A stretch of DNA of 64,000 nucleotides from Vreelandella subterranea (lineage in GTDB: Bacteria; Pseudomonadota; Gammaproteobacteria; Pseudomonadales; Halomonadaceae). Below, in pieces: positions 37,958 through 49,943 of this stretch. The first letter of the stretch is position 1; each line of letters starts with the position of its first letter. Under the pieces are notes generated by a model. The model saw only the letters and a program-made list of their open reading frames with translations. It ran no database searches and was not told where the DNA came from. The position numbers and the translations under genes were made by a program. Where the stretch lies: positions 124,001 through 188,000 of the forward strand of contig NZ_FOGS01000002.1 in NCBI RefSeq assembly GCF_900111305.1, written 5' to 3'.

Positions 37958-39409
37958 TCAAGACTGCGTGCCGCCGACGGTCAGCTCGTCGACCTTCAGG
38001 GTCGGCTGACCGACACCCACCGGCACGCCCTGGCCTTCTTTACCGCAGACGCCAATGCCGGTATCCAGCGCCATGTCATGGCCGATCATCGAGACACGGC
38101 TCATGGCGTCAGGGCCATTACCGATCAGCGTCGCACCCTTCACCGGCGCCGTCACGCGGCCATCTTCAATCAGATAGGCTTCGCTGGCGGAGAACACGAA
38201 CTTGCCGGAGGTGATGTCGACCTGGCCACCGCCAAAACTCACGGCGTAAATACCCCGCTTGACGCTCTTGATGATGTCGTCTGGCTCATCCTGCCCTGCG
38301 AGCATGACGGTGTTGGTCATGCGCGGCATCGGCAAATGGGCAAACGACTCACGCCGGGCGTTGCCGGTGGGCGCCATGCCCATCAGGCGGGCATTGAGCT
38401 TGTCTTGCATATAGCCGGTCAGCACGCCGTCTTCAATCAACGAGGTGTACTGCCCTGGCGTGCCCTCATCATCGACGCTAAGCGAACCACGCCCATCGCG
38501 CAAGGTGGCATCATCCACCACGGTAACGCCTTTAGAGGCCACACGCTGACCCATCCGCCCGGCAAAGGCTGAACTTCCCTTGCGGTTGAAATCTCCCTCC
38601 AGGCCATGACCAACGGCTTCGTGAAGTAGAATACCCGGCCACCCGGCCCCCAGGACCACCGGCATTTGCCCGGCAGGGGCATCGACCGCCTCAAGATTGA
38701 CCAGCGCCTGGCGCACCGCCTCTTTGGCGTAGCGCTCCGAGACCTGTTCATCGCGCAGCCGTGACATCGAATAACGCCCGCCGCCACCGGCACTGCCACG
38801 CTCGCGACGGCCGTTCTTGACGGCAATCACGCTGACATTGAAGCGCACCAAGGGGCGAATATCCGTGGCCAGCGTGCCGTCACTGGCCCGCACCAGTACC
38901 ACCTCATAGGTACCGGAAAGCGACGCGCTCACCTGGGTGACGCTGGGGTCGGCCGCGCGGGCGATACGGTCAGCGTCTTTCAGCATGGCGACTTTTTCGT
39001 CGGCGCTCAGCCCGGCGAGCGGGTCGATGCCCGCATAGTAGGACGCTGCCGTCACCGGGTTGACGGCCTGTCCGGTCAGTTGCTTGCCACTGCGCACGAT
39101 ACCGGCTGCCGTTTTTCCGGTATCCATCAGTGCATCGGCGGTGATCTGGTTGGAGTAGGCAAAGCCGGTTTTCTCGCCGGCCAGGGCGCGTACGCCGACG
39201 CCGCCATCAATGTTGTAACTTGCCTCTTTAACCTCACCATCTTCCAGTATCCAGCCTTCTTCCCATGAGCGCTGAAAGTAAAGGTCAGCATAGTCGATAC
39301 CGGCTCCCATGGCGTAACCCAGGCCGCTGTCCAGGGCGTCAAGGGTCAGCCCGCCCGGGGAGAGCAAAATCGAAACGGCGGTTTGTAAATCGTTAGTGTG
39401 TGCGGTCAT
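37958..39409 (-). CDS. tldD: Metalloprotease TldD
   Basis: Catalytic subunit of the TldD-TldE protease. 483 residues from the ATG at 39409, where a longer frame only runs into yhdP. The zinc motif HEAVGH is at 263-268 (HExxxH), in [41 protein letters not shown] and [15 protein letters not shown] are family signatures. The start overlaps the yhdP stop by 4 bp (ATGA), suggesting translational coupling. Confidence 0.97.
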   Translation of the reverse strand: MTAHTNDLQTAVSILLSPGGLTLDALDSGLGYAMGAGIDYADLYFQRSWEEGWILEDGEVKEASYNIDGGVGVRALAGEKTGFAYSNQITADALMDTGKTAAGIVRSGKQLTGQAVNPVTAASYYAGIDPLAGLSADEKVAMLKDADRIARAADPSVTQVSASLSGTYEVVLVRASDGTLATDIRPLVRFNVSVIAVKNGRRERGSAGGGGRYSMSRLRDEQVSERYAKEAVRQALVNLEAVDAPAGQMPVVLGAGWPGILLHEAVGHGLEGDFNRKGSSAFAGRMGQRVASKGVTVVDDATLRDGRGSLSVDDEGTPGQYTSLIEDGVLTGYMQDKLNARLMGMAPTGNARRESFAHLPMPRMTNTVMLAGQDEPDDIIKSVKRGIYAVSFGGGQVDITSGKFVFSASEAYLIEDGRVTAPVKGATLIGNGPDAMSRVSMIGHDMALDTGIGVCGKEGQGVPVGVGQPTLKVDELTVGGTQS

Positions 39410-42400
39410 CGAGAGCCTTCTAAAGTCACTTGCGGCGAGGCCCATGGCCCCTCCACACGGTAATAAATCGTGGTCACCTGATCCAAGGCATCGCCGAATA
39501 GTTGGTCGGCTAGAAACAGTGCGCCGCCCACCACGGGCGCTCCGATGGCGAGCGCTGCCATTGGCAGGCTTTGGCTTAACGGTAATGTGACGCCAAGGCG
39601 TTGATCAAGTTCGCGGTTCACCAAATCAACGTCGCCACTAAGTGATAAGGTGGCGGCGGGCGTCTGTATTTGCAATGGGCCTCGCAGCATGAGTTGGCCA
39701 TTGGCGATATCGGCAGCCCCGTGGACACGATCGAATGCCGTGCCTTGACCTGTTACGTCGGAAAAATCCAGCCGCAGACGCCGCAGGATATTGTCAAAGT
39801 TTAGCAGCCCCACCAGGCGTGCCGGTGCCGATTCCAGGGTAAGAAAACGACCATCACGGATGTCGGTGGTCATCTCTCCCCCGGCCTTGGCGAGATCCAG
39901 CTGCCATGGGGCGCCGGGCCAGGCAAGCGTCGCATCCACTCGGGTAGTGCGGCTACGCATGGCCACCGGCTGGTCAAGGCGGTCAAGCGCGGTGGCGATA
40001 TTGCCCCCCTTGATCGACACGTTCGCACGGGTTCGACTGGTGGCGCTCCCTCCTTCCCAATGCAACGCACCAGCGGCAGTGAGCTGCCCCAGCGTCAAGC
40101 CGACGGGGTCCAGCGAAAAGCCGTTACCATCGGCATGCCAGAACGCCGTTAAAGGGCCCATTCGCTTGCCGTCGAGCAACATCTCGGATAATCGCAAACG
40201 GCCATCGGGAATATCGACCAGCCACTCGGGCAACGCCATCGGGATCGATACGTCAGGCGTTGTTGTCTCGACTGACTCCATCCAGGAAGACGGCATAGGC
40301 GCTGTCGGCTGCTGCCGACGTTCCCCCGCCACCGCGTCCACAATGGGGTCCAGGGAGAGCTGGGTAAGCGCAATATCCAACGGCGTTGACTGTCCCGGGC
40401 GGTACTCAAGCTGCCCGCTCACCACATCGCTGTCGAGCATCAGCGACAGGCTGCTATCGCGCAGACTTCCTTCCGCGATGCCACCACCCAGGCAAGCCTC
40501 CTGGTACATCACGCAAGACGTGGTGACACTCAACGACAGCGGCGACAGTGGTGAGGCTGATGTATTACCGGCGTCTGTCGCGTCCCTGCCCTGGATAAAG
40601 GGGGATAACGCCCTCTGCCAAGCGGCGATATCCAGCCGTTCAAGTTCGGCCGCCAGCTGCCAGCCAGGCGCCTGCCGCCAGTTCGACGTAGGACGGGAAA
40701 CACCGCCCAGACGTACGCTGCCGGCAAGCTCACCAGCCGCAGACTGGATATGTAAATCGGCAATATCGGCCAAGCGGCTCTGAATGCGTAACGGCTCCAG
40801 GTCAGCCGTCAGTGTCCATGGCCACGCCTGCTGGGCACTCTTGGCAAAGGGAGCGGGAAGCTTGGTGGCCATGCCTTGCCAGTTACTTTCCAACGCCAAC
40901 TTGGGGGTAGGCGACAGGGTTAGCTGCCCCCGCCAGGACGACCGTCCCTCGGCAAGTGAGCTCGCCAGGTCAGGACTCAGCCCTGCCAGCCCCAGCAGCC
41001 CGCGGGCCGACGCATCACCCTGAAGCGCGACGCTGTCTTCCCGTGTATCAATCGCTGCTTGAATCGCGCCATTCAATAGCCGCCCGTTCAATTGGCCAAC
41101 CAATACGCCTTGCTCGCCCTGTTGCTGCCAGGTAATCCGGCCCTGCACCGACTCGATCCGCTCAGCAAGCTCGCCATAGCCTATCTGCATGCCTCTGGGT
41201 TCGGCGTTGACTTCAAGCGTGAAGGCGTCTTCCTTGTCCAGCAAAATGGCAAGCGCCACGTCTCCATCAATATCGCCCTGGAGCGCCAATGCGTTAATCT
41301 CGGGTGTATCGATATCAGGTATCGCCGACAAGAACGCCAGCGCGTCTTGCCCGCTTGCCTGCCACTGCCCCGACAGGTTCAGCGCCTCATCCTGTAACCG
41401 AACCGCGCCATTGCTTAGCAGGATGCCTTGCGTTTGCCCGCGCTCAACCTCAGCCAGAAGACGCCCGTTCTGCCACTTCAGGCGACCGGCCAGATCCTCG
41501 ACCTGAGGCCAGTCGGGCGCAATGGGCAGGTACCCATCACGCAATGTCAGCTCAAGGGTGGAGGTTAACGCATCGTCGCCAACATCATCGCCTAAAGACC
41601 GGCTGAGCTTTAACGCGCCTTGCCTAACATAACCACCCACTCCGCTACCCAGCCACTCCCGCAATGCCGGCGCTAGTGCCTTCATTGGCACCCATTGCGC
41701 GAGCGGGTACTCCAGGGCATCGACATCCTGGAAATCAATATCCAGGCCGAAGTGCCCACGCTTTGCGTCGGTGACCAACCCAAAGCCACCGGTGACGCTC
41801 GCCCCTTCCCAATCAAGCGCGATATCGCGCCCGCTGACCAGGGCACGTGGGCCATCGTAAACCCATTCCACCTGGCCCGAAGCATGCCGTAGCTGCATGG
41901 GGGCATCAAAGAGTTCTGGAAAATAAAGCGTACTTTCGCGACGGTTGGCAAATTGAACGCGTCCCCTTAGATCCCGCGCCTGCACCCAGGCATCCAATGG
42001 GCCTCCGCCGGGCGCCTGTTCCCAGGGCAGTACTTCAAGGTTGCTAATGGCCGCATCAACGCCCCACTCACCTTCCTTCTGACCGATCTGAAACCCTTCT
42101 ACCTGCCCGCGTGGCGCGAGCGTTTGCAATACGCGGGTCACCGACTCAGGCATCAGCACATAGTCTCGCCATGCGGCGAGTGACGCCAGCTCAAAAGCGC
42201 TGGTGCGCAATTCCCAATTATCGGGCTGATGGGCCAGGTACCAATGCCTTGGCAACGCGGGGCCTTCAATGCCCCCCGAAGGCTGTGCCCACTCGACATT
42301 CTCCGCATCACCACTTACCCAGGCTTCTCCACCATTGCCGTCCCGCTGCCACTGGCCCAAGGCTTCTACATTTCGCAATATGGCCCGCTGTACATCGTGG

Positions 42401-43281
42401 CGCAGCGTCAACTGGGGTATATCGATCCCCATTCTCGCCCGGTCCAGCCGACCTTTGTACCACTGACCCCAAAGACGCGCGTCCCCTCCGGCCTGGCTAA
42501 TTTGCGGTACATACTCGGGTCGAATGACGTCTCCCAGCAGCGCTAGGTGATCAAGCTGGACCTCGACGCTCAACGCCGCCGAAAAGTCTCGATAACCGTC
42601 TTCGCCCGGCGACACCTCCGCCTGCAGGAAGGCCATCGGCAACGGCCTTGAAGGCTCTACTTCCGTTTTATCGACAATATTGATGCTGCCTTCAAGCTGG
42701 GTGCGCTGTTCGTCGCCTCCCAGCAACAGGGTCGGCGCATGCAAATCAACCGTATTATCCTCACCGTGCAGCACTAGGCGAGTGTCTTCCACACTCAACC
42801 GTTGACGGAGCAAGATCCCCACCCAGCGATCGAGCGCAGTTAGGTTGATATCAGGCTGCTCTTCCACCACTGGCAGTTTGGCAGGCGCAGGCCACTCCCA
42901 TCTATCACTGAAGAGACGATAAAGGTGGAATTCGGTGCCACGAATATCAGCGGCATTGAAAATAGGCGCGCGCGCTTTGAGGGACGCCCACACGTCCAGC
43001 CGAAGGGTGGCGTGGGCCAGCTTGAACAAGGGGTAGCCATTAGGCGTTTGTGCGCTGACACCACCCACCATGAGTTCGATGTCATTGCGCTGAAGGGCAA
43101 GCGTTAGCCGTTCAATGTGAACCGGCACGCCCACCCGGGATTCCAGGAATGCCTCTATGCGAGGCGTCAGCGCATCCGCCTGGCTCAACGCCAGGCGTAA
43201 AAACAGCAGCATGATCGCCAGCGCGCCGAGCCACCACGCGGCAATTCTCAATGCAGTGCGCACCACCGGGCGAATCGTCAT
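39406..43281 (-). CDS. yhdP: AsmA-like envelope phospholipid-transport protein YhdP
   Basis: Very long bridge-like protein. In Escherichia coli, YhdP with TamB and YdbH moves phospholipid from the inner to the outer membrane. 1291 residues, typical. There is one N-terminal transmembrane helix ([20 protein letters not shown], about 13-32), then a very long repetitive beta-strand body of the DUF3971/AsmA kind. The C-terminal [26 protein letters not shown] region is conserved. As I recall, a nitrilase-family gene sits between tldD and yhdP in Pseudomonas; it is absent here. Confidence 0.93.
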   Translation of the reverse strand: MTIRPVVRTALRIAAWWLGALAIMLLFLRLALSQADALTPRIEAFLESRVGVPVHIERLTLALQRNDIELMVGGVSAQTPNGYPLFKLAHATLRLDVWASLKARAPIFNAADIRGTEFHLYRLFSDRWEWPAPAKLPVVEEQPDINLTALDRWVGILLRQRLSVEDTRLVLHGEDNTVDLHAPTLLLGGDEQRTQLEGSINIVDKTEVEPSRPLPMAFLQAEVSPGEDGYRDFSAALSVEVQLDHLALLGDVIRPEYVPQISQAGGDARLWGQWYKGRLDRARMGIDIPQLTLRHDVQRAILRNVEALGQWQRDGNGGEAWVSGDAENVEWAQPSGGIEGPALPRHWYLAHQPDNWELRTSAFELASLAAWRDYVLMPESVTRVLQTLAPRGQVEGFQIGQKEGEWGVDAAISNLEVLPWEQAPGGGPLDAWVQARDLRGRVQFANRRESTLYFPELFDAPMQLRHASGQVEWVYDGPRALVSGRDIALDWEGASVTGGFGLVTDAKRGHFGLDIDFQDVDALEYPLAQWVPMKALAPALREWLGSGVGGYVRQGALKLSRSLGDDVGDDALTSTLELTLRDGYLPIAPDWPQVEDLAGRLKWQNGRLLAEVERGQTQGILLSNGAVRLQDEALNLSGQWQASGQDALAFLSAIPDIDTPEINALALQGDIDGDVALAILLDKEDAFTLEVNAEPRGMQIGYGELAERIESVQGRITWQQQGEQGVLVGQLNGRLLNGAIQAAIDTREDSVALQGDASARGLLGLAGLSPDLASSLAEGRSSWRGQLTLSPTPKLALESNWQGMATKLPAPFAKSAQQAWPWTLTADLEPLRIQSRLADIADLHIQSAAGELAGSVRLGGVSRPTSNWRQAPGWQLAAELERLDIAAWQRALSPFIQGRDATDAGNTSASPLSPLSLSVTTSCVMYQEACLGGGIAEGSLRDSSLSLMLDSDVVSGQLEYRPGQSTPLDIALTQLSLDPIVDAVAGERRQQPTAPMPSSWMESVETTTPDVSIPMALPEWLVDIPDGRLRLSEMLLDGKRMGPLTAFWHADGNGFSLDPVGLTLGQLTAAGALHWEGGSATSRTRANVSIKGGNIATALDRLDQPVAMRSRTTRVDATLAWPGAPWQLDLAKAGGEMTTDIRDGRFLTLESAPARLVGLLNFDNILRRLRLDFSDVTGQGTAFDRVHGAADIANGQLMLRGPLQIQTPAATLSLSGDVDLVNRELDQRLGVTLPLSQSLPMAALAIGAPVVGGALFLADQLFGDALDQVTTIYYRVEGPWASPQVTLEGSR

Positions 43282-43284
43282 GGA

Positions 43285-44748
43285 TCACATCAACACAATA
43301 TCGTACTGCTCTTGAGAATAGTGCTGTTCTACCTGAAAGCGTATCGTCTTGTTGATAAAGGTTTCCAGGTCTGCAACCGCAGCGGACTCTTCGTCCAATA
43401 ATCGATCAACGACCGGCTGGGAAGCCAGCACCATGTATGTCTCGGCACTATAGGCCCGCTCTTCACGAAGAATCTCGCGAAAAATCTCGTAGCAGACGGT
43501 CTCGGGCGTTTTGAGGGTGCCTCTGCCGCTGCAGGTGGGACAGGCTTCGCACAGGGTTTGCTCGAGGCTTTCTCTGGTCCGCTTGCGGGTCAACTGTACC
43601 AGGCCCAGTTCAGTGACACCGGTGCATTTTGTCTTGGCATGGTCACGTTCCAGGGCCTTTTCCAGCACACGCAGTACCTGGCGCTGGTGTTCGGCATCCT
43701 CCATATCGATAAAGTCGATAATGATGATGCCGCCCAGGTTACGCAGGCGCAGTTGCCGGGCGATCGACGTTGCCGCCTCCAAGTTGGTCTTGAAGATGGT
43801 TTCTTCCAGATTGCGATGCCCCACATAGCCGCCGGTGTTGACGTCAATGGTGGTCATTGCCTCGGTGGGGTCGATCACCAGATAGCCACCCGACTTCAGT
43901 TGCACCTTGCGGCCCAGCGCTTTCTGGATCTCGTCTTCCACACTGTATAGATCAAAAATGGGCCGCTCGCCGGGATAATACTCGATACGGTCCACGGCGT
44001 CGGGCATGAACTCCTCGGCAAACTCAATCAGCCTGAGAAAGTTTTCCCGGGAGTCGATGCGGATCTTTTCGATATCGTCGCGCATGACATCCCGCAAGGT
44101 GCGCATGAACAGCGGCAGGTCATCGTATATGACCGTTGCGGGCGCCGCTGAAATTTTACGCTCACTGACCTTGCGCCATAGGCGCAGCAAAAAATGCATA
44201 TCGCCGATGAGCTCTTCATCGCCCACCCCTTCAGCCGCGGTACGCACGATAAAGCCGCCGCTTACCTCCAGCGTCTGCTCGCCGATACTGTTATCCAGCA
44301 ACGCCTTCAGCCGCTCACGCTCACGCTCGTCTTCAATACGCTGGGAAACGCCATGGTGAGGCGAATCGGGCATGTAGACCAGATAGCGAGAGGGAACAGA
44401 AAGATGCGTGGTCAACCGCGCACCTTTGCTACCAATCGGGTCCTTGGTGACCTGCACGACCAACGCCTGGCCTTCATGCAGCAGTTGACCAATGGTCTGC
44501 TGCTCGTCAACGGAGGTGCCGGGGGGCATCACTTCCTGGGCATGGATGAAGGCGGCACGTTCGAGGCCAATATCAACAAAGGCAGCCTGCATCCCAGGCA
44601 GTACACGTACGATCTTGCCTTTGTAGATATTGCCGACAATACCGCGCCGACGGGAACGCTCGATGAGCGCCTCTTGCAGCACGCCGTTTTCGACCAGCGC
44701 CACGCGGGTCTCCATCGGCGTCAGATTAATCAGAACCTCACCGCTCAT
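43285..44748 (-). CDS. rng: Ribonuclease G
   Basis: Endoribonuclease that matures the 16S rRNA 5' end and some mRNAs. 487 residues, too short for RNase E because it lacks the C-terminal scaffold. An S1 domain lies at about 35-125 (GNIYKGKIVRVLPGMQAAFV). The catalytic domain has magnesium ligands at Asp302 (DVNTGGYVG) and Asp345 (IIDFIDMED), and the zinc-link Cys pair is CPTC. Its position between maf and yhdP, behind mreBCD, is standard. Confidence 0.97.
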   Translation of the reverse strand: MSGEVLINLTPMETRVALVENGVLQEALIERSRRRGIVGNIYKGKIVRVLPGMQAAFVDIGLERAAFIHAQEVMPPGTSVDEQQTIGQLLHEGQALVVQVTKDPIGSKGARLTTHLSVPSRYLVYMPDSPHHGVSQRIEDERERERLKALLDNSIGEQTLEVSGGFIVRTAAEGVGDEELIGDMHFLLRLWRKVSERKISAAPATVIYDDLPLFMRTLRDVMRDDIEKIRIDSRENFLRLIEFAEEFMPDAVDRIEYYPGERPIFDLYSVEDEIQKALGRKVQLKSGGYLVIDPTEAMTTIDVNTGGYVGHRNLEETIFKTNLEAATSIARQLRLRNLGGIIIIDFIDMEDAEHQRQVLRVLEKALERDHAKTKCTGVTELGLVQLTRKRTRESLEQTLCEACPTCSGRGTLKTPETVCYEIFREILREERAYSAETYMVLASQPVVDRLLDEESAAVADLETFINKTIRFQVEQHYSQEQYDIVLM

Positions 44749-44766
44749 GCAAAAATCCTTGTGGGT

Positions 44767-45363
44767 TTACGCGGGTAAATGTCCATTCCATAACGGTACC
44801 CCCTGACGACGCAGCAAGCACGCTGTTTCAAAAAGTGGCAGCCCCACCACTGCCGAGTGGCTGCCTTCAATGCCTGCCACGAATACCGACGCCATGCCCT
44901 GGATGGCATAACCGCCTGCCTTGTCGCATGGCTCAGCCGTTTTCCAGTAGGCCGCTATCTCTGCGTCGCTGATATCGCGCAGCGTCACGCGGGTTGTCAC
45001 ACAGCACGTCAGAATGCCCTTGGGCCCTGTCACCGCGACACCTGTCAATACGTCGTGCTGCCGTCCCGAGAGACGCAGCAGCATGCTCGCGGCGTGGGAC
45101 TCATCGTCGGGTTTGCCTAAAATCTGCCCATCCACCACGACCGCCGTATCTGAGCCCAGTGTCGGTAGCGCGGTCAAGGGTATCGCCGCTTGGGCCTTGG
45201 CCTGAGCCAAACGGATGACATAACGCTCGGCGGATTCGCCGGGCAAGGGGCTTTCGTCAATGTCACAGGGTTCGACCTCGACTGAAACGCCAATCGATGC
45301 GAGCAACGCCTGACGGCGTGGCGAGGCAGATGCCAAACACAAGACTGGCTCTGGTTCCAACAT
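44767..45363 (-). CDS. maf: Maf-family nucleotide pyrophosphatase (dTTP/UTP type)
   Basis: House-cleaning pyrophosphatase; the YhdE branch hydrolyses dTTP, UTP and modified forms. 198 residues. LASASPRRQALL at about 9-20 is the Maf signature, with GSDTAVVVDGQILGKP in the middle holding the catalytic Asp, and GYAIQGMASVFV later. The substrate is inferred from its place between mreD and rng, typical of YhdE. Confidence 0.95.
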   Translation of the reverse strand: MLEPEPVLCLASASPRRQALLASIGVSVEVEPCDIDESPLPGESAERYVIRLAQAKAQAAIPLTALPTLGSDTAVVVDGQILGKPDDESHAASMLLRLSGRQHDVLTGVAVTGPKGILTCCVTTRVTLRDISDAEIAAYWKTAEPCDKAGGYAIQGMASVFVAGIEGSHSAVVGLPLFETACLLRRQGVPLWNGHLPA

Positions 45364-45405
45364 ATCGGCTCCACCTCGATGACTCAGAACGGCGCCATGC
45401 GGTGT

Positions 45406-45894
45406 TTAGCTACCGGCAGAGCGACGCTGCAGTGCGGCAAACATCGTCACGAACCAAGGCCACAGCACGGCGCTGACCAGCGACGAGGTCAAGAACTCCA
45501 GATGAATGGAAAAATTTCCCACCAGGCTGCGCAGCCATTGGTCGACCAGCTGTACAAGCCCAAGCAGCACTAGCACCAGCAACGCCTGCTGGAGCAGTGA
45601 GTAGGCACGAAAACGGGCATAGACAAGCGCGCACAAGAATGCCAGCAGGGAGAACATGAGGGCGTGATGACCCAGAGGGGTTCCCTCGATCAAGTCCAGC
45701 AGAATACCCAGCACAAAACCGTGGAAAACCCCCACTTGATCGGGCTCGCGCATACACCAATAGATCATCATCAATCCCAACCACTCGGGCCGGAATATCT
45801 GCCACTCATCGCCCAGCGGCATCACCTGCAGGCAGAGCGCCATCAGCAAGGTCAACCATACCACCACCAAAGGCGTTACCGGAACGCGGGGCAT
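45406..45894 (-). CDS. mreD: Rod shape-determining protein MreD
   Basis: Inner-membrane component of the elongasome. 162 residues with about five hydrophobic helices; the C-terminal half contains QLVDQWLRSLVG, and LGHHALMFSLLAFLCALVYAR is typical. One-base overlap with mreC. Confidence 0.94.
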   Translation of the reverse strand: MPRVPVTPLVVVWLTLLMALCLQVMPLGDEWQIFRPEWLGLMMIYWCMREPDQVGVFHGFVLGILLDLIEGTPLGHHALMFSLLAFLCALVYARFRAYSLLQQALLVLVLLGLVQLVDQWLRSLVGNFSIHLEFLTSSLVSAVLWPWFVTMFAALQRRSAGS

Positions 45895-46838
45895 CAGGGC
45901 ACCTCCTGGGTAGATGATTCACCGTCAGGGCTGGCCACCTGACGCGCACTGCGTAATGCATCTACCGAGACCCGCAGGGAGTCGTCCCAGTGCTGCTCAT
46001 CATTCGGTTGTGGGGGCGGCGGAGAAAGCAGCAGAAAATGGCGTGAGCGTTTTAGCTGGGCCATCGGCTCCGCGGTGACCTGAGCAAACGGCTGCCCCGG
46101 ATCATGCTCGACCCGGGTGACACGCGCAACAGGGTAACCAGGCGGAAACCGCCCTGCCAAGCCAGACGTTGTCAACAGATCGCCTTCGCGGATATCCGCC
46201 GTGTTCGGCACATGCAACACATTCACACGGTCGTAGCGTCCCGCCCCCTGGACGATGAAGCGTAAACCATTGCGATTGACCTGCACCGGCAGGGCATGGC
46301 TGGCATCGGCCACCAGCAGCACACGACTGGAGTAGGTCGAAACGGCCGTCACCTGACCGACCAGCCCCGTGGCATCGATTACCGGCTGCCCCACATAGGC
46401 ACCGTGGCGATGCCCCCGATCCACCACCATCTGATGACTGAAGGGATCATTGTCGAGGGACAGCAGCTCCGCGGTCATAAAGGGAATATCGCGCTGCTGG
46501 GCAGCGCCAAGCAAACGCCGTAACTCAGCATTTTCCCTGGTCAGGCTCGCCATTCGCTGCCCGCGGTGTGACAGCGTCAGAATCTGTTCACGCAGGCGCT
46601 GATTCTCATCAACCAGCGCTTGCTGGTCTGAAAATGCCAACGATCCCCAATCCAGCACCCGGCTGGGAACGCCCACCACCCACTGGATGGGGGCTACCAC
46701 CACTGACATCTGGGCACGCACGTTTTCCATGCGGGTGAAACGCTGGTCGACAAACATCAGCGCACTGGCAACCAGCACGCAGAAAAACAGCCGATATCCC
46801 GGTAAAGGACCATGCGAAAACAGCGGTTTAATAGGCAA
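45894..46838 (-). CDS. mreC: Rod shape-determining protein MreC
   Basis: Bitopic elongasome protein that activates the PBP2-RodA synthase. 314 residues. A transmembrane helix lies at about 15-31, a coiled coil at about 72-113 (DENQRLREQILTLSHRGQRM), then the beta-rich domain with GQVTAVSTYSSRVLLVAD and GDLLTTSGLAGRFPPGYPV. The C-terminus is polar and acidic. Confidence 0.97.
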   Translation of the reverse strand: MPIKPLFSHGPLPGYRLFFCVLVASALMFVDQRFTRMENVRAQMSVVVAPIQWVVGVPSRVLDWGSLAFSDQQALVDENQRLREQILTLSHRGQRMASLTRENAELRRLLGAAQQRDIPFMTAELLSLDNDPFSHQMVVDRGHRHGAYVGQPVIDATGLVGQVTAVSTYSSRVLLVADASHALPVQVNRNGLRFIVQGAGRYDRVNVLHVPNTADIREGDLLTTSGLAGRFPPGYPVARVTRVEHDPGQPFAQVTAEPMAQLKRSRHFLLLSPPPPQPNDEQHWDDSLRVSVDALRSARQVASPDGESSTQEVP

Positions 46839-46862
46839 ATCCCCCGCAATTAACCGCTGCGA

Positions 46863-47912
<1,050 letters not shown>

Positions 47913-48129
47913 CTAGTGCAGACTGGGAACCCTGTGCGGATGCAAACGGTATCACCGCAACCCCCTGGCAGCAAGCTCGAGTCGCGCCAGACACTGCCCG
48001 TTTGCGCCAAGATGTGGTACATTTTGCGGCTATTTTACACATCTGCGATACAAGACGTTATGACAATAACTGACTGTATACCGCGTAATGCGGGATATGT
48101 TCCATCACCTTCGCGAGGAATTTCCGATC

Positions 48130-48417
48130 ATGGCGCTTGAAGACTCTCATGTGCGCCGGGCCGCTCATCTAGCCCGGATCGCCGTCAGCGATGACCAAGC
48201 CAGCGGTTTCGTAGAGGACCTGAGCCGGATTCTGGACATGGTCGACCAGCTGCAAGGCGTCAATACCGACGGCGTTGCGCCCCTGGCCCATCCGCTCGAT
48301 GCCACCCAGCGCCTGCGCGCCGACGAAGTCACCGAAACCAACCAGCGCGACACTTTCCAGCGCTGCGCCCCAGCGGTTGAAAACGGTCTGTACCTGGTGC
48401 CCCGTGTGGTCGAATAA
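48130..48417 (+). CDS. gatC: Asp/Glu-tRNA amidotransferase subunit C
   Basis: Small stabilising subunit of GatCAB, which converts misacylated Glu-tRNA(Gln) and/or Asp-tRNA(Asn) to the amide form. 95 residues from the ATG at 48130 (GAGGAA upstream). [34 protein letters not shown] and LRADEVTE are family motifs. A gammaproteobacterium with GatCAB may lack GlnRS, AsnRS or asparagine synthetase; this window does not tell which. Confidence 0.96.
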   Translation: MALEDSHVRRAAHLARIAVSDDQASGFVEDLSRILDMVDQLQGVNTDGVAPLAHPLDATQRLRADEVTETNQRDTFQRCAPAVENGLYLVPRVVE

Positions 48418-48482
48418 CGCATCACCAAGGCATTAGCCGTCTTTTCATCCTTATCTTTTGCTTCGAACGGAGCTCTCAGGTC

Positions 48483-49943
48483 ATGCACGACAAGACACTG
48501 ACACAACTCGCCAAGGCGCTGGGCAGCGGTGAACTATCCAGCCGCGAGTTAACTGAACACTACCTGCAACGCATTCAGCAGAGTGGTGCCATCCTGAACA
48601 GTTTTATTACCGTCACCGCTGATCAGGCCCTGGAACGGGCCGACGCCGCCGACCAGGCGCGCGCCAAAGGCACGGCGAGTCTGTTGACGGGCGTGCCACT
48701 GGCACTGAAGGACATTTTTTGCACCCAGGGCATCAAAACCAGCTGCGGCTCCAGAATGCTGGATAATTTCGATGCGCCTTACGATGCCACCGTGGTGGAA
48801 AAGCTCAAGACAGCGGGCACGGTTACCCTAGGCAAGACCAACATGGATGAGTTTGCCATGGGCTCGTCCAACGAAAACAGCTACTACGGACCGGTCAAAA
48901 ACCCCTGGGACCTCACCGCCGTGCCCGGTGGCAGCTCCGGTGGCAGCGCGGCAGCGGTGGCCGCAGGGCTCACGCCAGCAGCGCTGGGCACCGATACCGG
49001 CGGCTCGATTCGTCAGCCAGCGGCATTCTGCGGGATTACCGGCCTCAAACCGACCTACGGACGCGTTTCCCGCTATGGCATGATCGCCTACGCCTCAAGC
49101 CTCGACCAGGCGGGCCCCATGGCACGCAGTGCAGAAGACTGCGCGCACCTGTTGAACGTCATGGCGGGTCATGATGTGCGCGACTCCACCTGTGTCGCCC
49201 GCGGGGTGCCCGACTACGCGGAAACGCTGAATGCACCGCTTTCAGGACTGAAAATCGGCCTCCCTATAGAGTACTTCGGCGAAGGCCTCGACCCGGAGGT
49301 CGAAAAAGCCGTGCGTGAGGCCGTTAGCGTCTATGAATCGCTGGGCGCTACCGTGCGGGATGTCAGCCTGCCTCACACGCATTACGCCATCCCAGCGTAT
49401 TACGTCATTGCACCTGCCGAAGCCTCCTCCAACCTGTCACGCTTTGACGGCGTGCGTTTCGGGTACCGCTGCGACGACCCAAGCGACCTGATCGACCTCT
49501 ACAAGCGCTCGCGGGCCGAGGGCTTCGGCGACGAGGTACAGCGCCGTATCCTGATCGGTACTCACACGCTGTCTGAAGGCTTCTTTGACGCCTATTATAC
49601 CAAGGCGCAGAAGGTTCGCCGCCTGATTCGCCAGGACTTCCTGGATGCCTTTGAAGATGTGGACGTCCTGATGGGGCCCGCCTCGCCGACACCGGCTTTT
49701 GATCTGGGCGCCAAGAAGGACCCGGTGTCCATGTACCTGCAGGACATTTATACGATTGCCGTCAACCTGGCGGGCATCCCGGGCATCAGTGTACCGGCCG
49801 GCTTCGCCGGTGGCCGTCCGATCGGCCTGCAGATACTGGGCACCCACTTTGCCGAAGCCCAGCTGTTGAACGTCGCCCACCAGTTCCAGCAAACGACCGA
49901 TTGGCACTTGCAACGCCCTGATTTTGCCGAGGAGAGCGCCTAA
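48483..49943 (+). CDS. gatA: Asp/Glu-tRNA amidotransferase subunit A
   Basis: Amidase subunit that frees ammonia from glutamine. 486 residues. The Ser-Ser-Lys triad is visible: Lys76 (LALKDIF), Ser151 ([10 protein letters not shown]) and Ser175 ([10 protein letters not shown]). The AGGAGCTCTCAGG-like region before the ATG at 48483 gives a Shine-Dalgarno. Its last base is the first base of gatB. Confidence 0.98.
   Translation: MHDKTLTQLAKALGSGELSSRELTEHYLQRIQQSGAILNSFITVTADQALERADAADQARAKGTASLLTGVPLALKDIFCTQGIKTSCGSRMLDNFDAPYDATVVEKLKTAGTVTLGKTNMDEFAMGSSNENSYYGPVKNPWDLTAVPGGSSGGSAAAVAAGLTPAALGTDTGGSIRQPAAFCGITGLKPTYGRVSRYGMIAYASSLDQAGPMARSAEDCAHLLNVMAGHDVRDSTCVARGVPDYAETLNAPLSGLKIGLPIEYFGEGLDPEVEKAVREAVSVYESLGATVRDVSLPHTHYAIPAYYVIAPAEASSNLSRFDGVRFGYRCDDPSDLIDLYKRSRAEGFGDEVQRRILIGTHTLSEGFFDAYYTKAQKVRRLIRQDFLDAFEDVDVLMGPASPTPAFDLGAKKDPVSMYLQDIYTIAVNLAGIPGISVPAGFAGGRPIGLQILGTHFAEAQLLNVAHQFQQTTDWHLQRPDFAEESA

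Noticed and set aside
39791..40783. 330-codon plus-strand frame opposite yhdP
   Set aside because: Ser/Arg/Pro-rich shadow frame; yhdP has the family length and no interruption.
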